Source: Paenibacillus terrae (GTDB taxonomy: Bacteria; Bacillota; Bacilli; Paenibacillales; Paenibacillaceae). Taken from it: a stretch of 64,000 bases of DNA. The position numbers and the translations under genes were made by a program. The stretch spans positions 62,001-126,000 of the forward strand of contig NZ_JTHP01000002.1 of assembly GCF_000943545.1 (NCBI RefSeq). Direction: 5' to 3'. Positions 40,318 to 49,364 of this stretch are shown here, piece by piece. Under the pieces are notes generated by a model, which was given only the letters and a program-made list of their open reading frames with translations, was not told where the DNA came from and did no database searches. Each line of letters starts with the position of its first letter. The first letter of the stretch is position 1.

Positions 40318-42097
40318 ATCGTCCGTCCCCTCCTTCCGTCATTCCCGTCAGCAAACGGTAATATCCTCCCTTGCGGGCAACCAATTGCTTATGTGATCCT
40401 GCTTCTTCCAGACGGCCTTGATTCATCATCCAGACACAGTCCATATCCGGCATCCAATGGAGTCGATGGGTCGCGAGAAACACTCTTTTATGTTGCAAAA
40501 CAGATAAAATCGTCTGTTTTAGCTCCCATTCCGTCTCAATATCCAAATGTGCAGTCGGCTCATCCAGCAAAATCACTGGACGATTACTCAGTAAAGCACG
40601 CGCCAACGCTATCCGTTGCGCCTGTCCTCCACTCAGCGTCCGGCCCGCTTCACCAATCGGCTCATCCAATCCATTCGGAAGACCATCCACCAGCTCACGC
40701 AGTCCAACCGCGTCAATCGCCCATTCCACTTGCTCGTTGGATGCCTCCGGTTCATAAAACCGGATATTATCCGCCAAGGAAGCGCTGAACAGGTACGGAT
40801 GCTGCGGAATATAGGCAATATGACGCTGCCATTCGGCTTTGGCATCACCAGCCAATGCCCATCCATTCACGTTCAGCTCGCCCGAGGTCGGTTCAGCGAA
40901 GCCGCCAAGCAAACTGAGCAGCGTTGTTTTACCTGCACCGCTGGCTCCGACGATGCCGATCATATTCATATGCGGCTCAACACTCGCGGATATGTGGTCA
41001 AGCCGTGCGGAACCGTCCTCGTTGAGAAGGCATATATCCGACAACCTGATCATATCCTGTCCCGTGATATTTAGGGCATTGCCGTCACCCTTTGCATTGT
41101 CTGTGCTGCCACTCCCCGTAAGGATATCCACGGAATCTGTTTGCTGAGCCGCTTCATCCTCTGTACCGAGAATGGAGCGCATTGCACCCCAAGCCTCCTT
41201 GCCATCCAGCGAGGCATGATAGTCCGATCCCAACTGGCGTACAGGCATAAAATATTCCGGGGCCAAAATCAGTACCGCAAGTGCCGCTTCCAGTCCCACC
41301 GATCCGCTAATCAGTCGCAAGCCCAAGCCTACCGCCACAAAAGCGACCGATAACATACTAAAAAAATCGAGAGCAAAAGAGGACAGGAACGCGACCCGCA
41401 GTGTATGCATCGTAGCCGTACGGTACTGGTCGCTGACCTTCCCGACCGTTTCTCCATGCTCCCGGCTACGGCCCAAAAAACGCAGCGTCTGTAGGCCGCG
41501 CAACGAATCCGTGAAATGATGCGACAATAGGCGATAGGAGCGCCACTGTTTATCTGCCTGCTTCCGCGCCGCCAAGCCCAGCAGGATAAAGAAGCCAACC
41601 AGGATGGGCATCGTAGCCGTCAAAATCACACCTGAAATTACATCCAATGTGAAAACAGACACAAGCACAAGTATCGTCACACACATCATGTCAATCATAC
41701 GCGGAATGGACAACTCCAAATACGTGCGAAAACGATCCACTCCATCCAGCGCCAACGTCACCAGCTTCCCGCTACCTTCCTTTGCAGCAAAAACAGGCCC
41801 TCGCTCGAACAAACGAGCAAGCAGACGCTCCCGCAAGGAAGCGCCTGATGCTTCGGCAAAACGGCCTGCTGTCCGGCGTTGCAGCCAGATCATCGTATGC
41901 CTCGCCGCAAAAGCCGCGAAAAACAACGCCAGTGGCGGCCAAGCCATCACCAGCGGATGTTTATCAAATAAAATCGTAACAGCCTTTGCCAAAAAGATCG
42001 CTTGCGCAATCACAGCGGCCCCCTGGGCCAGGGAAAGGGCGGCCAGCAGCAGCATTACCGGCCGAATGCCCTTTAATCCAAACCATGCTTTATCCAT
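40298..42097 (-). CDS. cydD: ABC exporter half CydD
   Basis: Partner of CydC. 599 residues: six helices and an ATPase domain with Walker A GASGAGKTTLLSLL near residue 390, signature LSGGQAQRIALARALL and VILLDEPTAHLD. Its start overlaps the cydB stop (TAATG), and its 3' end overlaps cydC, so all four genes form one coupled operon. Substrate assignment follows the family, not the sequence. Confidence 0.93.
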   Translation of the reverse strand: MDKAWFGLKGIRPVMLLLAALSLAQGAAVIAQAIFLAKAVTILFDKHPLVMAWPPLALFFAAFAARHTMIWLQRRTAGRFAEASGASLRERLLARLFERGPVFAAKEGSGKLVTLALDGVDRFRTYLELSIPRMIDMMCVTILVLVSVFTLDVISGVILTATMPILVGFFILLGLAARKQADKQWRSYRLLSHHFTDSLRGLQTLRFLGRSREHGETVGKVSDQYRTATMHTLRVAFLSSFALDFFSMLSVAFVAVGLGLRLISGSVGLEAALAVLILAPEYFMPVRQLGSDYHASLDGKEAWGAMRSILGTEDEAAQQTDSVDILTGSGSTDNAKGDGNALNITGQDMIRLSDICLLNEDGSARLDHISASVEPHMNMIGIVGASGAGKTTLLSLLGGFAEPTSGELNVNGWALAGDAKAEWQRHIAYIPQHPYLFSASLADNIRFYEPEASNEQVEWAIDAVGLRELVDGLPNGLDEPIGEAGRTLSGGQAQRIALARALLSNRPVILLDEPTAHLDIETEWELKQTILSVLQHKRVFLATHRLHWMPDMDCVWMMNQGRLEEAGSHKQLVARKGGYYRLLTGMTEGGDGRYASHGQ

Positions 42098-43110
42098 TAG
42101 TATTCCAAATGATCCTTTTCACTGAGACGCTTATGGAAAACAAAGTAGCTCCACGCCTGATAAGCCAGCACAAAGGGTAAAAGCGTTGCTGCAACAATCG
42201 TCATGGCTTTCAGGGTGTAATGACTGGAGCTTGCATTATAAATCGTCAAATCAAATGCACTGTTGATCGAGCTCACCATAAATCTCGGGAACAAGCCGAC
42301 GAACAACGAAACGAATGTCAGCAAAATGATAGCTCCTGTCATCCCGAAGGCCCAACCTTCGCGGCGCTGCTTCAGGAAATACCACGCCAGCACATAGGCG
42401 ACGATCCCCACTGCAACTGCGGCGTACATATAAGGGCCACGACGTGCGAATAAGTCTGTTGCAAAATAAGTCCATACCACCATACCCGCGAGCAAAACAC
42501 CTAATATCGGAAGAAATTTTGACGCAATCACACGAGCACGATCCCGTACTTCTCCAATCGTCCGCAGAGAAATAAACGTCAGCCCATGCATCAAACACAT
42601 CCCAACCACGGTCAGTCCAATCCATACCGTATATCCGTTAAACACATCGGAGAATCCGGCTTTCAAGTCCATGTTTTGCTGAATAGGTACACCCTTTACC
42701 AAAGCCGCAAAAGCCATACCGAACAGCATCGGCGGCAGAAAGCTACCAATCAGAATGCAGGCATCCCACGTCCCTGTCCACCATTTTCCTTCTGCCTTGC
42801 CCCGGAATTCAAAGGAAACTCCGCGTAAAATCAAACCAAGCAGAATAAGTACAAATATCAGATAATATCCGCTGAACATGGTCGCATACCAGTGCGGGAA
42901 AGCCGCGAACATCGCACCTGCTGCTGTGATCAGCCATACTTCGTTTGCATCCCAGAATGGACCAATCGTATTGATCATCAAGCGTTTTTGCTGATCGTTA
43001 CGCGGCACCAGACCTGTAGCCATCCCCACCCCAAAATCAAAGCCCTCCAGGAAGAAGAAGCCGGTAAACAGCACAGCAATTAATAAGAACCACAAATCAT
43101 TTAACGACAT
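42097..43110 (-). CDS. cydB: Cytochrome bd quinol oxidase subunit II
   Basis: Membrane subunit II of cytochrome bd. 337 residues and about eight or nine helices. Opening block FTGFFFLEGFDFGVGM is diagnostic. The start ATG at 43110 follows GGGGTGA and overlaps the cydA end by 14 bases; the frame is open 10 codons further but without a ribosome binding site. Confidence 0.96.
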   Translation of the reverse strand: MSLNDLWFLLIAVLFTGFFFLEGFDFGVGMATGLVPRNDQQKRLMINTIGPFWDANEVWLITAAGAMFAAFPHWYATMFSGYYLIFVLILLGLILRGVSFEFRGKAEGKWWTGTWDACILIGSFLPPMLFGMAFAALVKGVPIQQNMDLKAGFSDVFNGYTVWIGLTVVGMCLMHGLTFISLRTIGEVRDRARVIASKFLPILGVLLAGMVVWTYFATDLFARRGPYMYAAVAVGIVAYVLAWYFLKQRREGWAFGMTGAIILLTFVSLFVGLFPRFMVSSINSAFDLTIYNASSSHYTLKAMTIVAATLLPFVLAYQAWSYFVFHKRLSEKDHLEY

Positions 43111-44503
43111 TGGTGTCACCCCCTTGAGCAAATGGATCATGGATTACCGTTTCCTGATGTGGTTCGATATCCGGACCTTTGCGAGCCGTACGGACAAACA
43201 GGAATGCCAGCACACCCGTTAAAATTAAATACAATGCGGTAAACGAGATCAGTGAGAACAGCACTTCCCCTGCCCCAACGGTAGGCGAAACCGAATCTTT
43301 GGTTTGAAGTAAACCAAAGACCGTCCAAGGCTGACGCCCCACTTCCGTCATGATCCAACCCGCAGTATTTCCAATGAATGGAAGTGATATACCGAGCATC
43401 ATCAAGCGGAAGAACCAGCGGTGCGAACCCTCCAATTTTTTACGGAATGTCAGATAAGCTCCGTACAAAGCAAGTGCAATCATCGCACATCCGGCCGCAA
43501 TCATAATGCGGAAGCTCCAAAATGTAGTACGTACTGGCGGGATATAGTTGCCCGGTCCGTAAGCTTGTTCATATTGTGCCTGAAGCTCATTCATCCCCAA
43601 TACCGCGCCGGACAGCTTGTTATACGACAACAAACTCAGAAGATAAGGAAGCTTAAATTCAAAGCTGTTTTCCTTCTTGTCAGGGTCAATGCCTGCAATT
43701 ACCGTCCAAGGGGCCGGGTCACTACTGTTTTCCCATAACCCTTCACTGGCAGCCATTTTCATTGGCTGTGTTTCCACCAAATATTGAGCCTGTCCGTGAC
43801 CAAACATCGGGATTAACATCGAACTAATCAATGCAACAATAATACTTACTTTGAAAGAAGGCTTGAAAAAGTCCAGATTCTTCTTGTGCATCAGCTTCCA
43901 TGCGCTAATACCTGCCACGAGAAAAGCGCCTGTCGCAATAGCTGCAAACAATGTGTGAGGAAACTCCCACAACAGCTGTTCGTTCGTCAACAGAGCGAAA
44001 AAATCTTTCATTTCTGCGCGACCATTTTGAATCTCGTATCCTACTGGACGCTGCATGAATGAGTTGGCTGCCAAAATCCACAGGGCGGACAGCATCGTAC
44101 CGATGGATACCAGCCACATACAGGTTAAATGGACTGCTTTGGACAGCCGTTCCCAGCCGAACACCCACAATCCGATAAAGGTTGATTCCAGGAAAAAGGC
44201 AAGCAGTGCCTCAATCGCCAGCGGCGTACCGAACACATCACCGACAAAACGGGAGAAGTCAGACCAGTTCATCCCGAACTGGAACTCCTGCAAAATCCCG
44301 GTGACCACGCCTACTGCAAAGTTAATCAGCAAAAAAGTTCCCCAGAATTGAGCCATTTTTTTGTACAAATCATTTTTTTTGATTACATACATGGTCTCCA
44401 TAATTGCCACCAGCAACGACAATCCAATGGAGATCGGCACATAAACAAAGTGAAGAATTGTTGTGGTTGCAAACTGCAACCGTGCCAATTCTAATACGTC
44501 CAT
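43097..44503 (-). CDS. cydA: Cytochrome bd quinol oxidase subunit I
   Basis: Catalytic subunit with haems b558, b595 and d; oxidises quinol and reduces oxygen with high affinity. 468 residues and about nine helices. The start ARLQFATTTILHFVYVPISIG carries an axial-ligand His. The block GTPLAIEALLAFFLESTFIG lies near residue 95, and GRQPWTVFGLLQT near residue 390. The Q-loop is short, as in Bacillota CydA. First gene of the operon, with a Rex site about 75 bases upstream. Confidence 0.96.
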   Translation of the reverse strand: MDVLELARLQFATTTILHFVYVPISIGLSLLVAIMETMYVIKKNDLYKKMAQFWGTFLLINFAVGVVTGILQEFQFGMNWSDFSRFVGDVFGTPLAIEALLAFFLESTFIGLWVFGWERLSKAVHLTCMWLVSIGTMLSALWILAANSFMQRPVGYEIQNGRAEMKDFFALLTNEQLLWEFPHTLFAAIATGAFLVAGISAWKLMHKKNLDFFKPSFKVSIIVALISSMLIPMFGHGQAQYLVETQPMKMAASEGLWENSSDPAPWTVIAGIDPDKKENSFEFKLPYLLSLLSYNKLSGAVLGMNELQAQYEQAYGPGNYIPPVRTTFWSFRIMIAAGCAMIALALYGAYLTFRKKLEGSHRWFFRLMMLGISLPFIGNTAGWIMTEVGRQPWTVFGLLQTKDSVSPTVGAGEVLFSLISFTALYLILTGVLAFLFVRTARKGPDIEPHQETVIHDPFAQGGDTNVVK

Positions 44504-44576
44504 GATGTTATTCCTCCCCCTGCGCTTCTCTTAAGAATGAATGTTAGTAATTGGGTTCTGAAGCCTTCTTTCTTCC

Positions 44577-44594
44577 TTGTGATAGTATTCACAT
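44577..44594. promoter_or_regulatory. Rex operator upstream of cydA
   Basis: TTGTGATAGTATTCACAT fits the Rex consensus TTGTGAnnnnnnTCACAA except for the last base or two. It lies 74-91 bases before the cydA start. Rex would repress cydABDC when NAD+ is high relative to NADH. Confidence 0.8.
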
Positions 44595-44829
44595 TGTTAC
44601 ATATGGAACGATCACTTTTTATGAACAGCCTCCTCAAGCATCTTCATACGGAATCTCATGATCCGGCTTCAGAATATCATCATTATATAGAATAGGTTTG
44701 AATGAAATAGAATCGAAAGTGTGAACATCGTGTCAAAGCTGTGTCGTAATGATGGCGAATTTATGAAAACAACTCAAATCTTCTAGTTAGTGTGACATTT
44801 TCGATTGATCTGTCCAATTTTTTTCCATG

Positions 44830-44883
44830 AAAAAAAGCCTCTCTTCGTTCGGAGACTTTTGCTCCGACATCCGCAAGAGAGAC
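44830..44883 (-). terminator. Terminator of the two-component operon
   Basis: On the minus strand CTCTCTT pairs with AAGAGAG and an inner CGGAG pairs with CTCCG; seven T follow. It lies 28 bases after the response regulator stop codon. Confidence 0.85.
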
Positions 44884-44910
44884 TTCATCAATTTAACCCA
44901 CGGGAATCCA

Positions 44911-46551
44911 TCAACTGCCATCCGTCCCTCTGTTCTTCTGAACCCGACTACGATAGGAGGAAGGCGACATCCCCGCATATTTTTTGAATTTGCCGTGAAA
45001 ATAATCGGCATTGGCATATCCGACACGTCCTGCCACCTGATGCACCCTGATCCCCTGTGCAAGCAATTCCCTTGCCCGCTCGATCCTCACCTTGTCCAGA
45101 TAGGCGTTAAAAGCTTCGCCCGTATGACTTTTGAACAATTTTCCCAAATAGCCGCTGTTGTAATTAAACATATCCGCCAATAGCTCCAAGCGCAAATTCT
45201 CATCATAATGACTATGAATGAAATCAATCAATTGTTTCATGATCGTTTCCTTACCACCTGGATCGGTCTGACCAATCCATTGCAGAACATGCTCCTTCGA
45301 CCGATCCACCAGCTCTCCCAAGGTTGAATAGGCATATACATCCGTAATCAAGCGGGAATGCTCTTCCAGCACCATACGGCTCTGTTCCTGTCCAGCCGCA
45401 TACTTGTTCAGCGCCAAGGTAAATGTCTGTGCAAACGCCGCCTTGATTTCAGCCTCTGAACGATAGACCTGTGGAAATTGGACCTCCATTTCCTTCAATA
45501 CACGTATTGCAGCTTCACGATTGGACATATCCAACGCGTAGTACAGCTTCTCTGCATAACGCATGGGGTCTGAGGCTTTGTCAGTCGTTTCGCACATTTC
45601 CTCGTCCGAAGTTTCCAAATCGTGCAGGTCACTGGTAAGCATCACCCTTTCCGCCCGGAAAAGAAAAGTACGCTCCAGTAGACGCAGCGCCTGTTCAAAA
45701 GAACTCGAAATATCATGAAGTCTCTCCACCGGATCGCCAGCAGCTACGTATATTTTCGTTGCCCACGGCTTTAGCGCCTGTCGCCAGGAAGCCAGCAATC
45801 GAACAGCATTTTCTTCTGTGTCCACCGTGGAGGGAAGTAGCAAGCCTGTATATATTCCTGCCTCGAATACAATCCCCCTGCCCTGCTCCCCGCACATTTC
45901 CGTTAGCCGCAGCTTTGCTGCCGACTGCCTGGCTTGCCGATCCCAGTCGGGTATCCGCAGATCCAGCAGTACGACCTGATAGCTTCCCCAATCCAAAGAG
46001 GGTGGCGCCGGATGCTGGCCATAATGTTCAGCTTGCTCCGTTCCTCCGTGGAGAGGCTCGCTGTGTTCCAATGCACCACGATTAGCCCGATCTTCCTGAA
46101 CCGGAAACAGCAGGATTTCGATCCAATCGCTCTCATGGGCAGGCGGGTTCCCCCACTTGCCGTCTTCTTTTTCGCTCTCAATGCTTCGCCGTACCCGTTT
46201 CAGCTCTGTCGTCATTTCTTCTTCGTCCACAGGCTTCAATAAAAAACCATCCACGCCAAAGCCCATCGCCTGCCGCGCATAATCAAAGTCTGCATATCCG
46301 CTTAAAATGAGAAAATGAAAAGGCTCGCCGTTCATTTCGCGTATGCTCCGTATGACCTCCAGCCCGCTCATCCCCGGCATACGAATGTCAACAATGACCA
46401 GCTCCGGCCGGTGCTCCTTAAATTTATCCAATGCCTCACGCCCGTTCCCTGCGGTATCTACAATATGAAAGCCGCAGTCTCTCCAATCAATAATGGAGGT
46501 CAATCCTTCACGAATCGCAGGCTCATCATCCACAATCATCGCTTTATACAT
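44911..46551 (-). CDS. YesN-type response regulator with AraC DNA-binding domain
   Basis: Cytoplasmic transcription regulator. 546 residues: REC domain 1-120 with phosphorylated Asp55 in LVIVDIRMPG; a long poorly conserved middle region; an AraC/XylS-type double helix-turn-helix at about 435-535 (SGYLGKLFKSHTGEAFNAYL, then QVAGRVGYANADYFHGKFKKYAG). Partner of the kinase whose gene overlaps by eight bases. Such pairs usually control carbohydrate uptake genes next door, but none is adjacent here. Confidence 0.93.
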   Translation of the reverse strand: MYKAMIVDDEPAIREGLTSIIDWRDCGFHIVDTAGNGREALDKFKEHRPELVIVDIRMPGMSGLEVIRSIREMNGEPFHFLILSGYADFDYARQAMGFGVDGFLLKPVDEEEMTTELKRVRRSIESEKEDGKWGNPPAHESDWIEILLFPVQEDRANRGALEHSEPLHGGTEQAEHYGQHPAPPSLDWGSYQVVLLDLRIPDWDRQARQSAAKLRLTEMCGEQGRGIVFEAGIYTGLLLPSTVDTEENAVRLLASWRQALKPWATKIYVAAGDPVERLHDISSSFEQALRLLERTFLFRAERVMLTSDLHDLETSDEEMCETTDKASDPMRYAEKLYYALDMSNREAAIRVLKEMEVQFPQVYRSEAEIKAAFAQTFTLALNKYAAGQEQSRMVLEEHSRLITDVYAYSTLGELVDRSKEHVLQWIGQTDPGGKETIMKQLIDFIHSHYDENLRLELLADMFNYNSGYLGKLFKSHTGEAFNAYLDKVRIERARELLAQGIRVHQVAGRVGYANADYFHGKFKKYAGMSPSSYRSRVQKNRGTDGS

Positions 46552-48334
46552 TCGACCCCTCCTCCTTGGGTATTGAAAAGGCTACGGTTGTTCCTGCCTG
46601 CGGTACGCTCTCCATGTGCAGACCATAACGTTCACCATACATCAGCGTCAGACGCTGGTGAACATTGCGCAGACCAATACTGCTCCCTTCCGGCTCTTCC
46701 GTGCCTGTGATACGGTCAAGCAGACGGGACAACTGTTCTGCCTCCATGCCAACTCCATCGTCGGCTACTTTTATTTGCAACTCTCGTAGCTCCATCGAAA
46801 TATCGACTTTCACGGTAACCGGTTCTTCCTTGTTTTCCAGGCCATGAATAACTGCGTTCTCCACCAGCGGCTGTATAATTAATGGAGGAATGGACATTTC
46901 CTCAGCGCTTTCTTCCAGATTCACTTCATAGATCAAACGATTTCCAAACCGGAACTGCTGAATTTGTAAATAGGATCGCACCATATCCAGTTCCTGACGC
47001 ACTGTCGTTTTACCGCTGCCAATCTCCAGATTCCGCCGCATCAATCGGCCAAGCAAACGCACCGTCGTTGCAATTTCCGCCTCCCCGTTCAGATGCGCCT
47101 TCATTCGAATAGACTCCAGCGCATTAAACAGGAAGTGCGGGTTAATCTGGCTTGCCATCATTTTCAGCTTGATATCCTTTTGCGCCATTTCGAGCCTGTT
47201 GTTTTTCTCACTCGCTTCATAAACCTGCCCCATCAACTGGCCGATGCTGGCAACCATATAGTTGAAGCGGCGGGACAAGTCCCCGATTTCGTCCATCCCC
47301 TCCACGCTCGACACGACATGAAAATCCCCCGCAGCCACCTTACCCAGCTCATGGCTCAACCGCTGTAGCCGTTTGGTGATCAGCCAGGAAATCATCGTAA
47401 TTAGAACCAATGCCATGACCAGCACCGCAAGAACACATAATGCGCCGATCAAGCTGATCCGGTTCGCTCCCTGCACAATGTGTTCCGTCGAAAACACCGA
47501 AATAATCGTCAATCCGCTCACACTGGAGGCTGGCAACAGCTCATCCACAATAATGTTCGAGGATTTCCCGTTTATTTTCGCCTCATATATACCCTTACCC
47601 GCACCCTGTACATCAAAGCCCAAATGCAAATCCACCAATGTTTGACCCACGGACTGTGTATGGGTAGCCGCGACCACAATTCCATTGCGATCCACAATCA
47701 ACGTTTCAAACGGCTCCTTGCTGAGCATATTGTTCAGCTCCGTCTGACTCAGTGCAATCATCAGAACTCCCTTGGTATTGTATTCGGGAAAGGGAATTTG
47801 CCTCACCAGACTCAGCCGATTTACCGGGTTGTCCTCTTTATCCTGAATATAAAACCAGTTAATCGCCGTCCCCTTCAAGGCCGTCTCGAACCACTTCTGC
47901 TGCTCAATGCCAGAATCTACAGGGACAAATTCCAGATTATTAACAAGCGTCGGATTATACGAATAAAACCGGATGGTCGCAATCTCTCTATACTGCTGTA
48001 CATACTCATTAAAGTCTTTGTATTGATGATACGCATTCATCAGCTCTACCATGCCCGAATAACGGCGATTCGCCATCTCCCTCAGCCTTTTATCGAACAT
48101 CAGCCCATTTGAAATATCCGTGGGTACGCGCAGTAAATTTGCAGTCTGGCTCTTGATCTTTTCCACATTGTTCACCGTTTGAGCAATCGCGCTGTCCAAA
48201 GCCTGCTCTCGCAAATAAAACGTGACACAGCCGCCCACCACCAGCACCGGGATCATGACAATCAGCACGTAGGAGAACAGCAGCTTATTTCGCATACGCA
48301 TATTATTCATCAGATGTCGAACTCCACGATACAT
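46544..48334 (-). CDS. YesM-type sensor histidine kinase
   Basis: Membrane sensor. 596 residues: helix 1 (about 17-37), an extracytoplasmic sensor domain to about residue 290, helix 2, a HAMP domain (LQRLSHELGKVAAGDF), then the His kinase core with INPHFLFNALESI near residue 400 and an ATP-binding domain with VADDGVGM. First gene of the pair. A cre-like site lies just upstream of the start codon. The ligand is unknown, probably a sugar or a polysaccharide product. Confidence 0.93.
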   Translation of the reverse strand: MYRGVRHLMNNMRMRNKLLFSYVLIVMIPVLVVGGCVTFYLREQALDSAIAQTVNNVEKIKSQTANLLRVPTDISNGLMFDKRLREMANRRYSGMVELMNAYHQYKDFNEYVQQYREIATIRFYSYNPTLVNNLEFVPVDSGIEQQKWFETALKGTAINWFYIQDKEDNPVNRLSLVRQIPFPEYNTKGVLMIALSQTELNNMLSKEPFETLIVDRNGIVVAATHTQSVGQTLVDLHLGFDVQGAGKGIYEAKINGKSSNIIVDELLPASSVSGLTIISVFSTEHIVQGANRISLIGALCVLAVLVMALVLITMISWLITKRLQRLSHELGKVAAGDFHVVSSVEGMDEIGDLSRRFNYMVASIGQLMGQVYEASEKNNRLEMAQKDIKLKMMASQINPHFLFNALESIRMKAHLNGEAEIATTVRLLGRLMRRNLEIGSGKTTVRQELDMVRSYLQIQQFRFGNRLIYEVNLEESAEEMSIPPLIIQPLVENAVIHGLENKEEPVTVKVDISMELRELQIKVADDGVGMEAEQLSRLLDRITGTEEPEGSSIGLRNVHQRLTLMYGERYGLHMESVPQAGTTVAFSIPKEEGSNV

Positions 48335-48350
48335 GCCATCCCCCCGTTAG

Positions 48351-48364
48351 ATAAGCGCTTACAT
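48351..48364 (-). promoter_or_regulatory. Possible cre site before the YesMN-type operon
   Basis: Minus strand ATGTAAGCGCTTAT holds the cre core TGTAAGCGCTT, with mismatches at the end. It sits 17 bases before the start codon. Confidence 0.55.
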
Positions 48365-48452
48365 TAATATGTATTACTTACTCACCGCATCACGATATAC
48401 ATGATTTCAGTTTAAAGCTTCGCAACATCTATATCTATATTTTTTGCAAAAT

Positions 48453-48480
48453 AAAAATGTGGCGAACGGAGTCACCACAC
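48453..48480 (-). terminator. Terminator of the peptide deformylase gene
   Basis: On the minus strand TGTGG pairs with CCACA, with an extra GA/TC pairing in the loop, followed by TTTTTATTTT. It lies just after the def stop codon. Confidence 0.75.
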
Positions 48481-48495
48481 TTTACGGATCATGAA

Positions 48496-49077
48496 CTATT
48501 CACGCACAAAAGGTTCGATATGCACACCCTGCGGCAGCTTTTGAGGATCGTCCGGGTTAATACGGTCATAGAACATAATGCCATCCAAATGGTCCATCTC
48601 GTGCTGTACCACAATCGCCGGATAGCCTTTGAAAGTCAGCAGTTCCTGCGTTCCGTCCGGCAAATTGGCCTTAATGCGAATTTTTTCATAACGCGGGACA
48701 TATCCGGGTATGTAACGATCCACTGACAAGCAGCCTTCGCCCTGTTCCAAATAAATCATGGACGTCGAGTGGCTGACCAGCTTCGGATTAAACAGCGCAT
48801 ACTCCACCGTTTTGTCTCCATCCTGATAATAGACAGCACACATTCTTTTGTTCAGACCTACCTGATTGGCTGATAATCCCACACCCGGACGCAGATCATA
48901 ACGGGTTGCCAGCTCTTCATTTTGACTATTTTTCAGATAATCCATCATCCACCGCATCTGTTGAAGATCCTCTTCACGCAGCGGCAGGCATACCGGATCA
49001 ACCTTCGTACGCAAAATCGGTTCCCCTTCGCGCACAATATCCTTCGTGAGAAGCATGTCCATCGGTAGATTGCTCAT
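48496..49077 (-). CDS. def: Peptide deformylase
   Basis: Removes the formyl group from new proteins' N-terminal Met. 193 residues, type II. All three motifs are present: GVGLSANQVG (65-74), EGCLS with the metal ligand Cys116, and HEMDH with metal ligands His159 and His163. Stands alone between the YesMN-type operon and the GH3 gene. Confidence 0.96.
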   Translation of the reverse strand: MSNLPMDMLLTKDIVREGEPILRTKVDPVCLPLREEDLQQMRWMMDYLKNSQNEELATRYDLRPGVGLSANQVGLNKRMCAVYYQDGDKTVEYALFNPKLVSHSTSMIYLEQGEGCLSVDRYIPGYVPRYEKIRIKANLPDGTQELLTFKGYPAIVVQHEMDHLDGIMFYDRINPDDPQKLPQGVHIEPFVRE

Positions 49078-49219
49078 TCATCAGCCTCGATTCATTTTAA
49101 TAAATATACTCTCATATGATTCTGCGAAATATGGGGGAAATCCTCGATTTTACTGCAAGTTTTATCCCATAAATTATATCTATTAATGAAATGAATTGTC
49201 AAAAAGATAAACAAGAAAA

Positions 49220-49256
49220 GAGACTTACATATCGCACTAAGTGATTTGTAAGTCTC
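49220..49256 (-). terminator. Terminator of the licRBAC-GH3 operon
   Basis: Minus-strand arms GAGACTTACA and TGTAAGTCTC with a short loop stem, followed by TTTTCTTG. It lies about 110 bases after the GH3 stop codon. The rest of 49078-49364 shows no gene I can support. Confidence 0.85.
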
Positions 49257-49364
49257 CTGATCTATGATAGCCATACAACCCCTGCTATAAATAAGCCGAT
49301 ACCAAAGAACGGAATGGGCACAATAACGATAATGCGCCCCTCCGACCATGTAGTGGCTTTTTTC

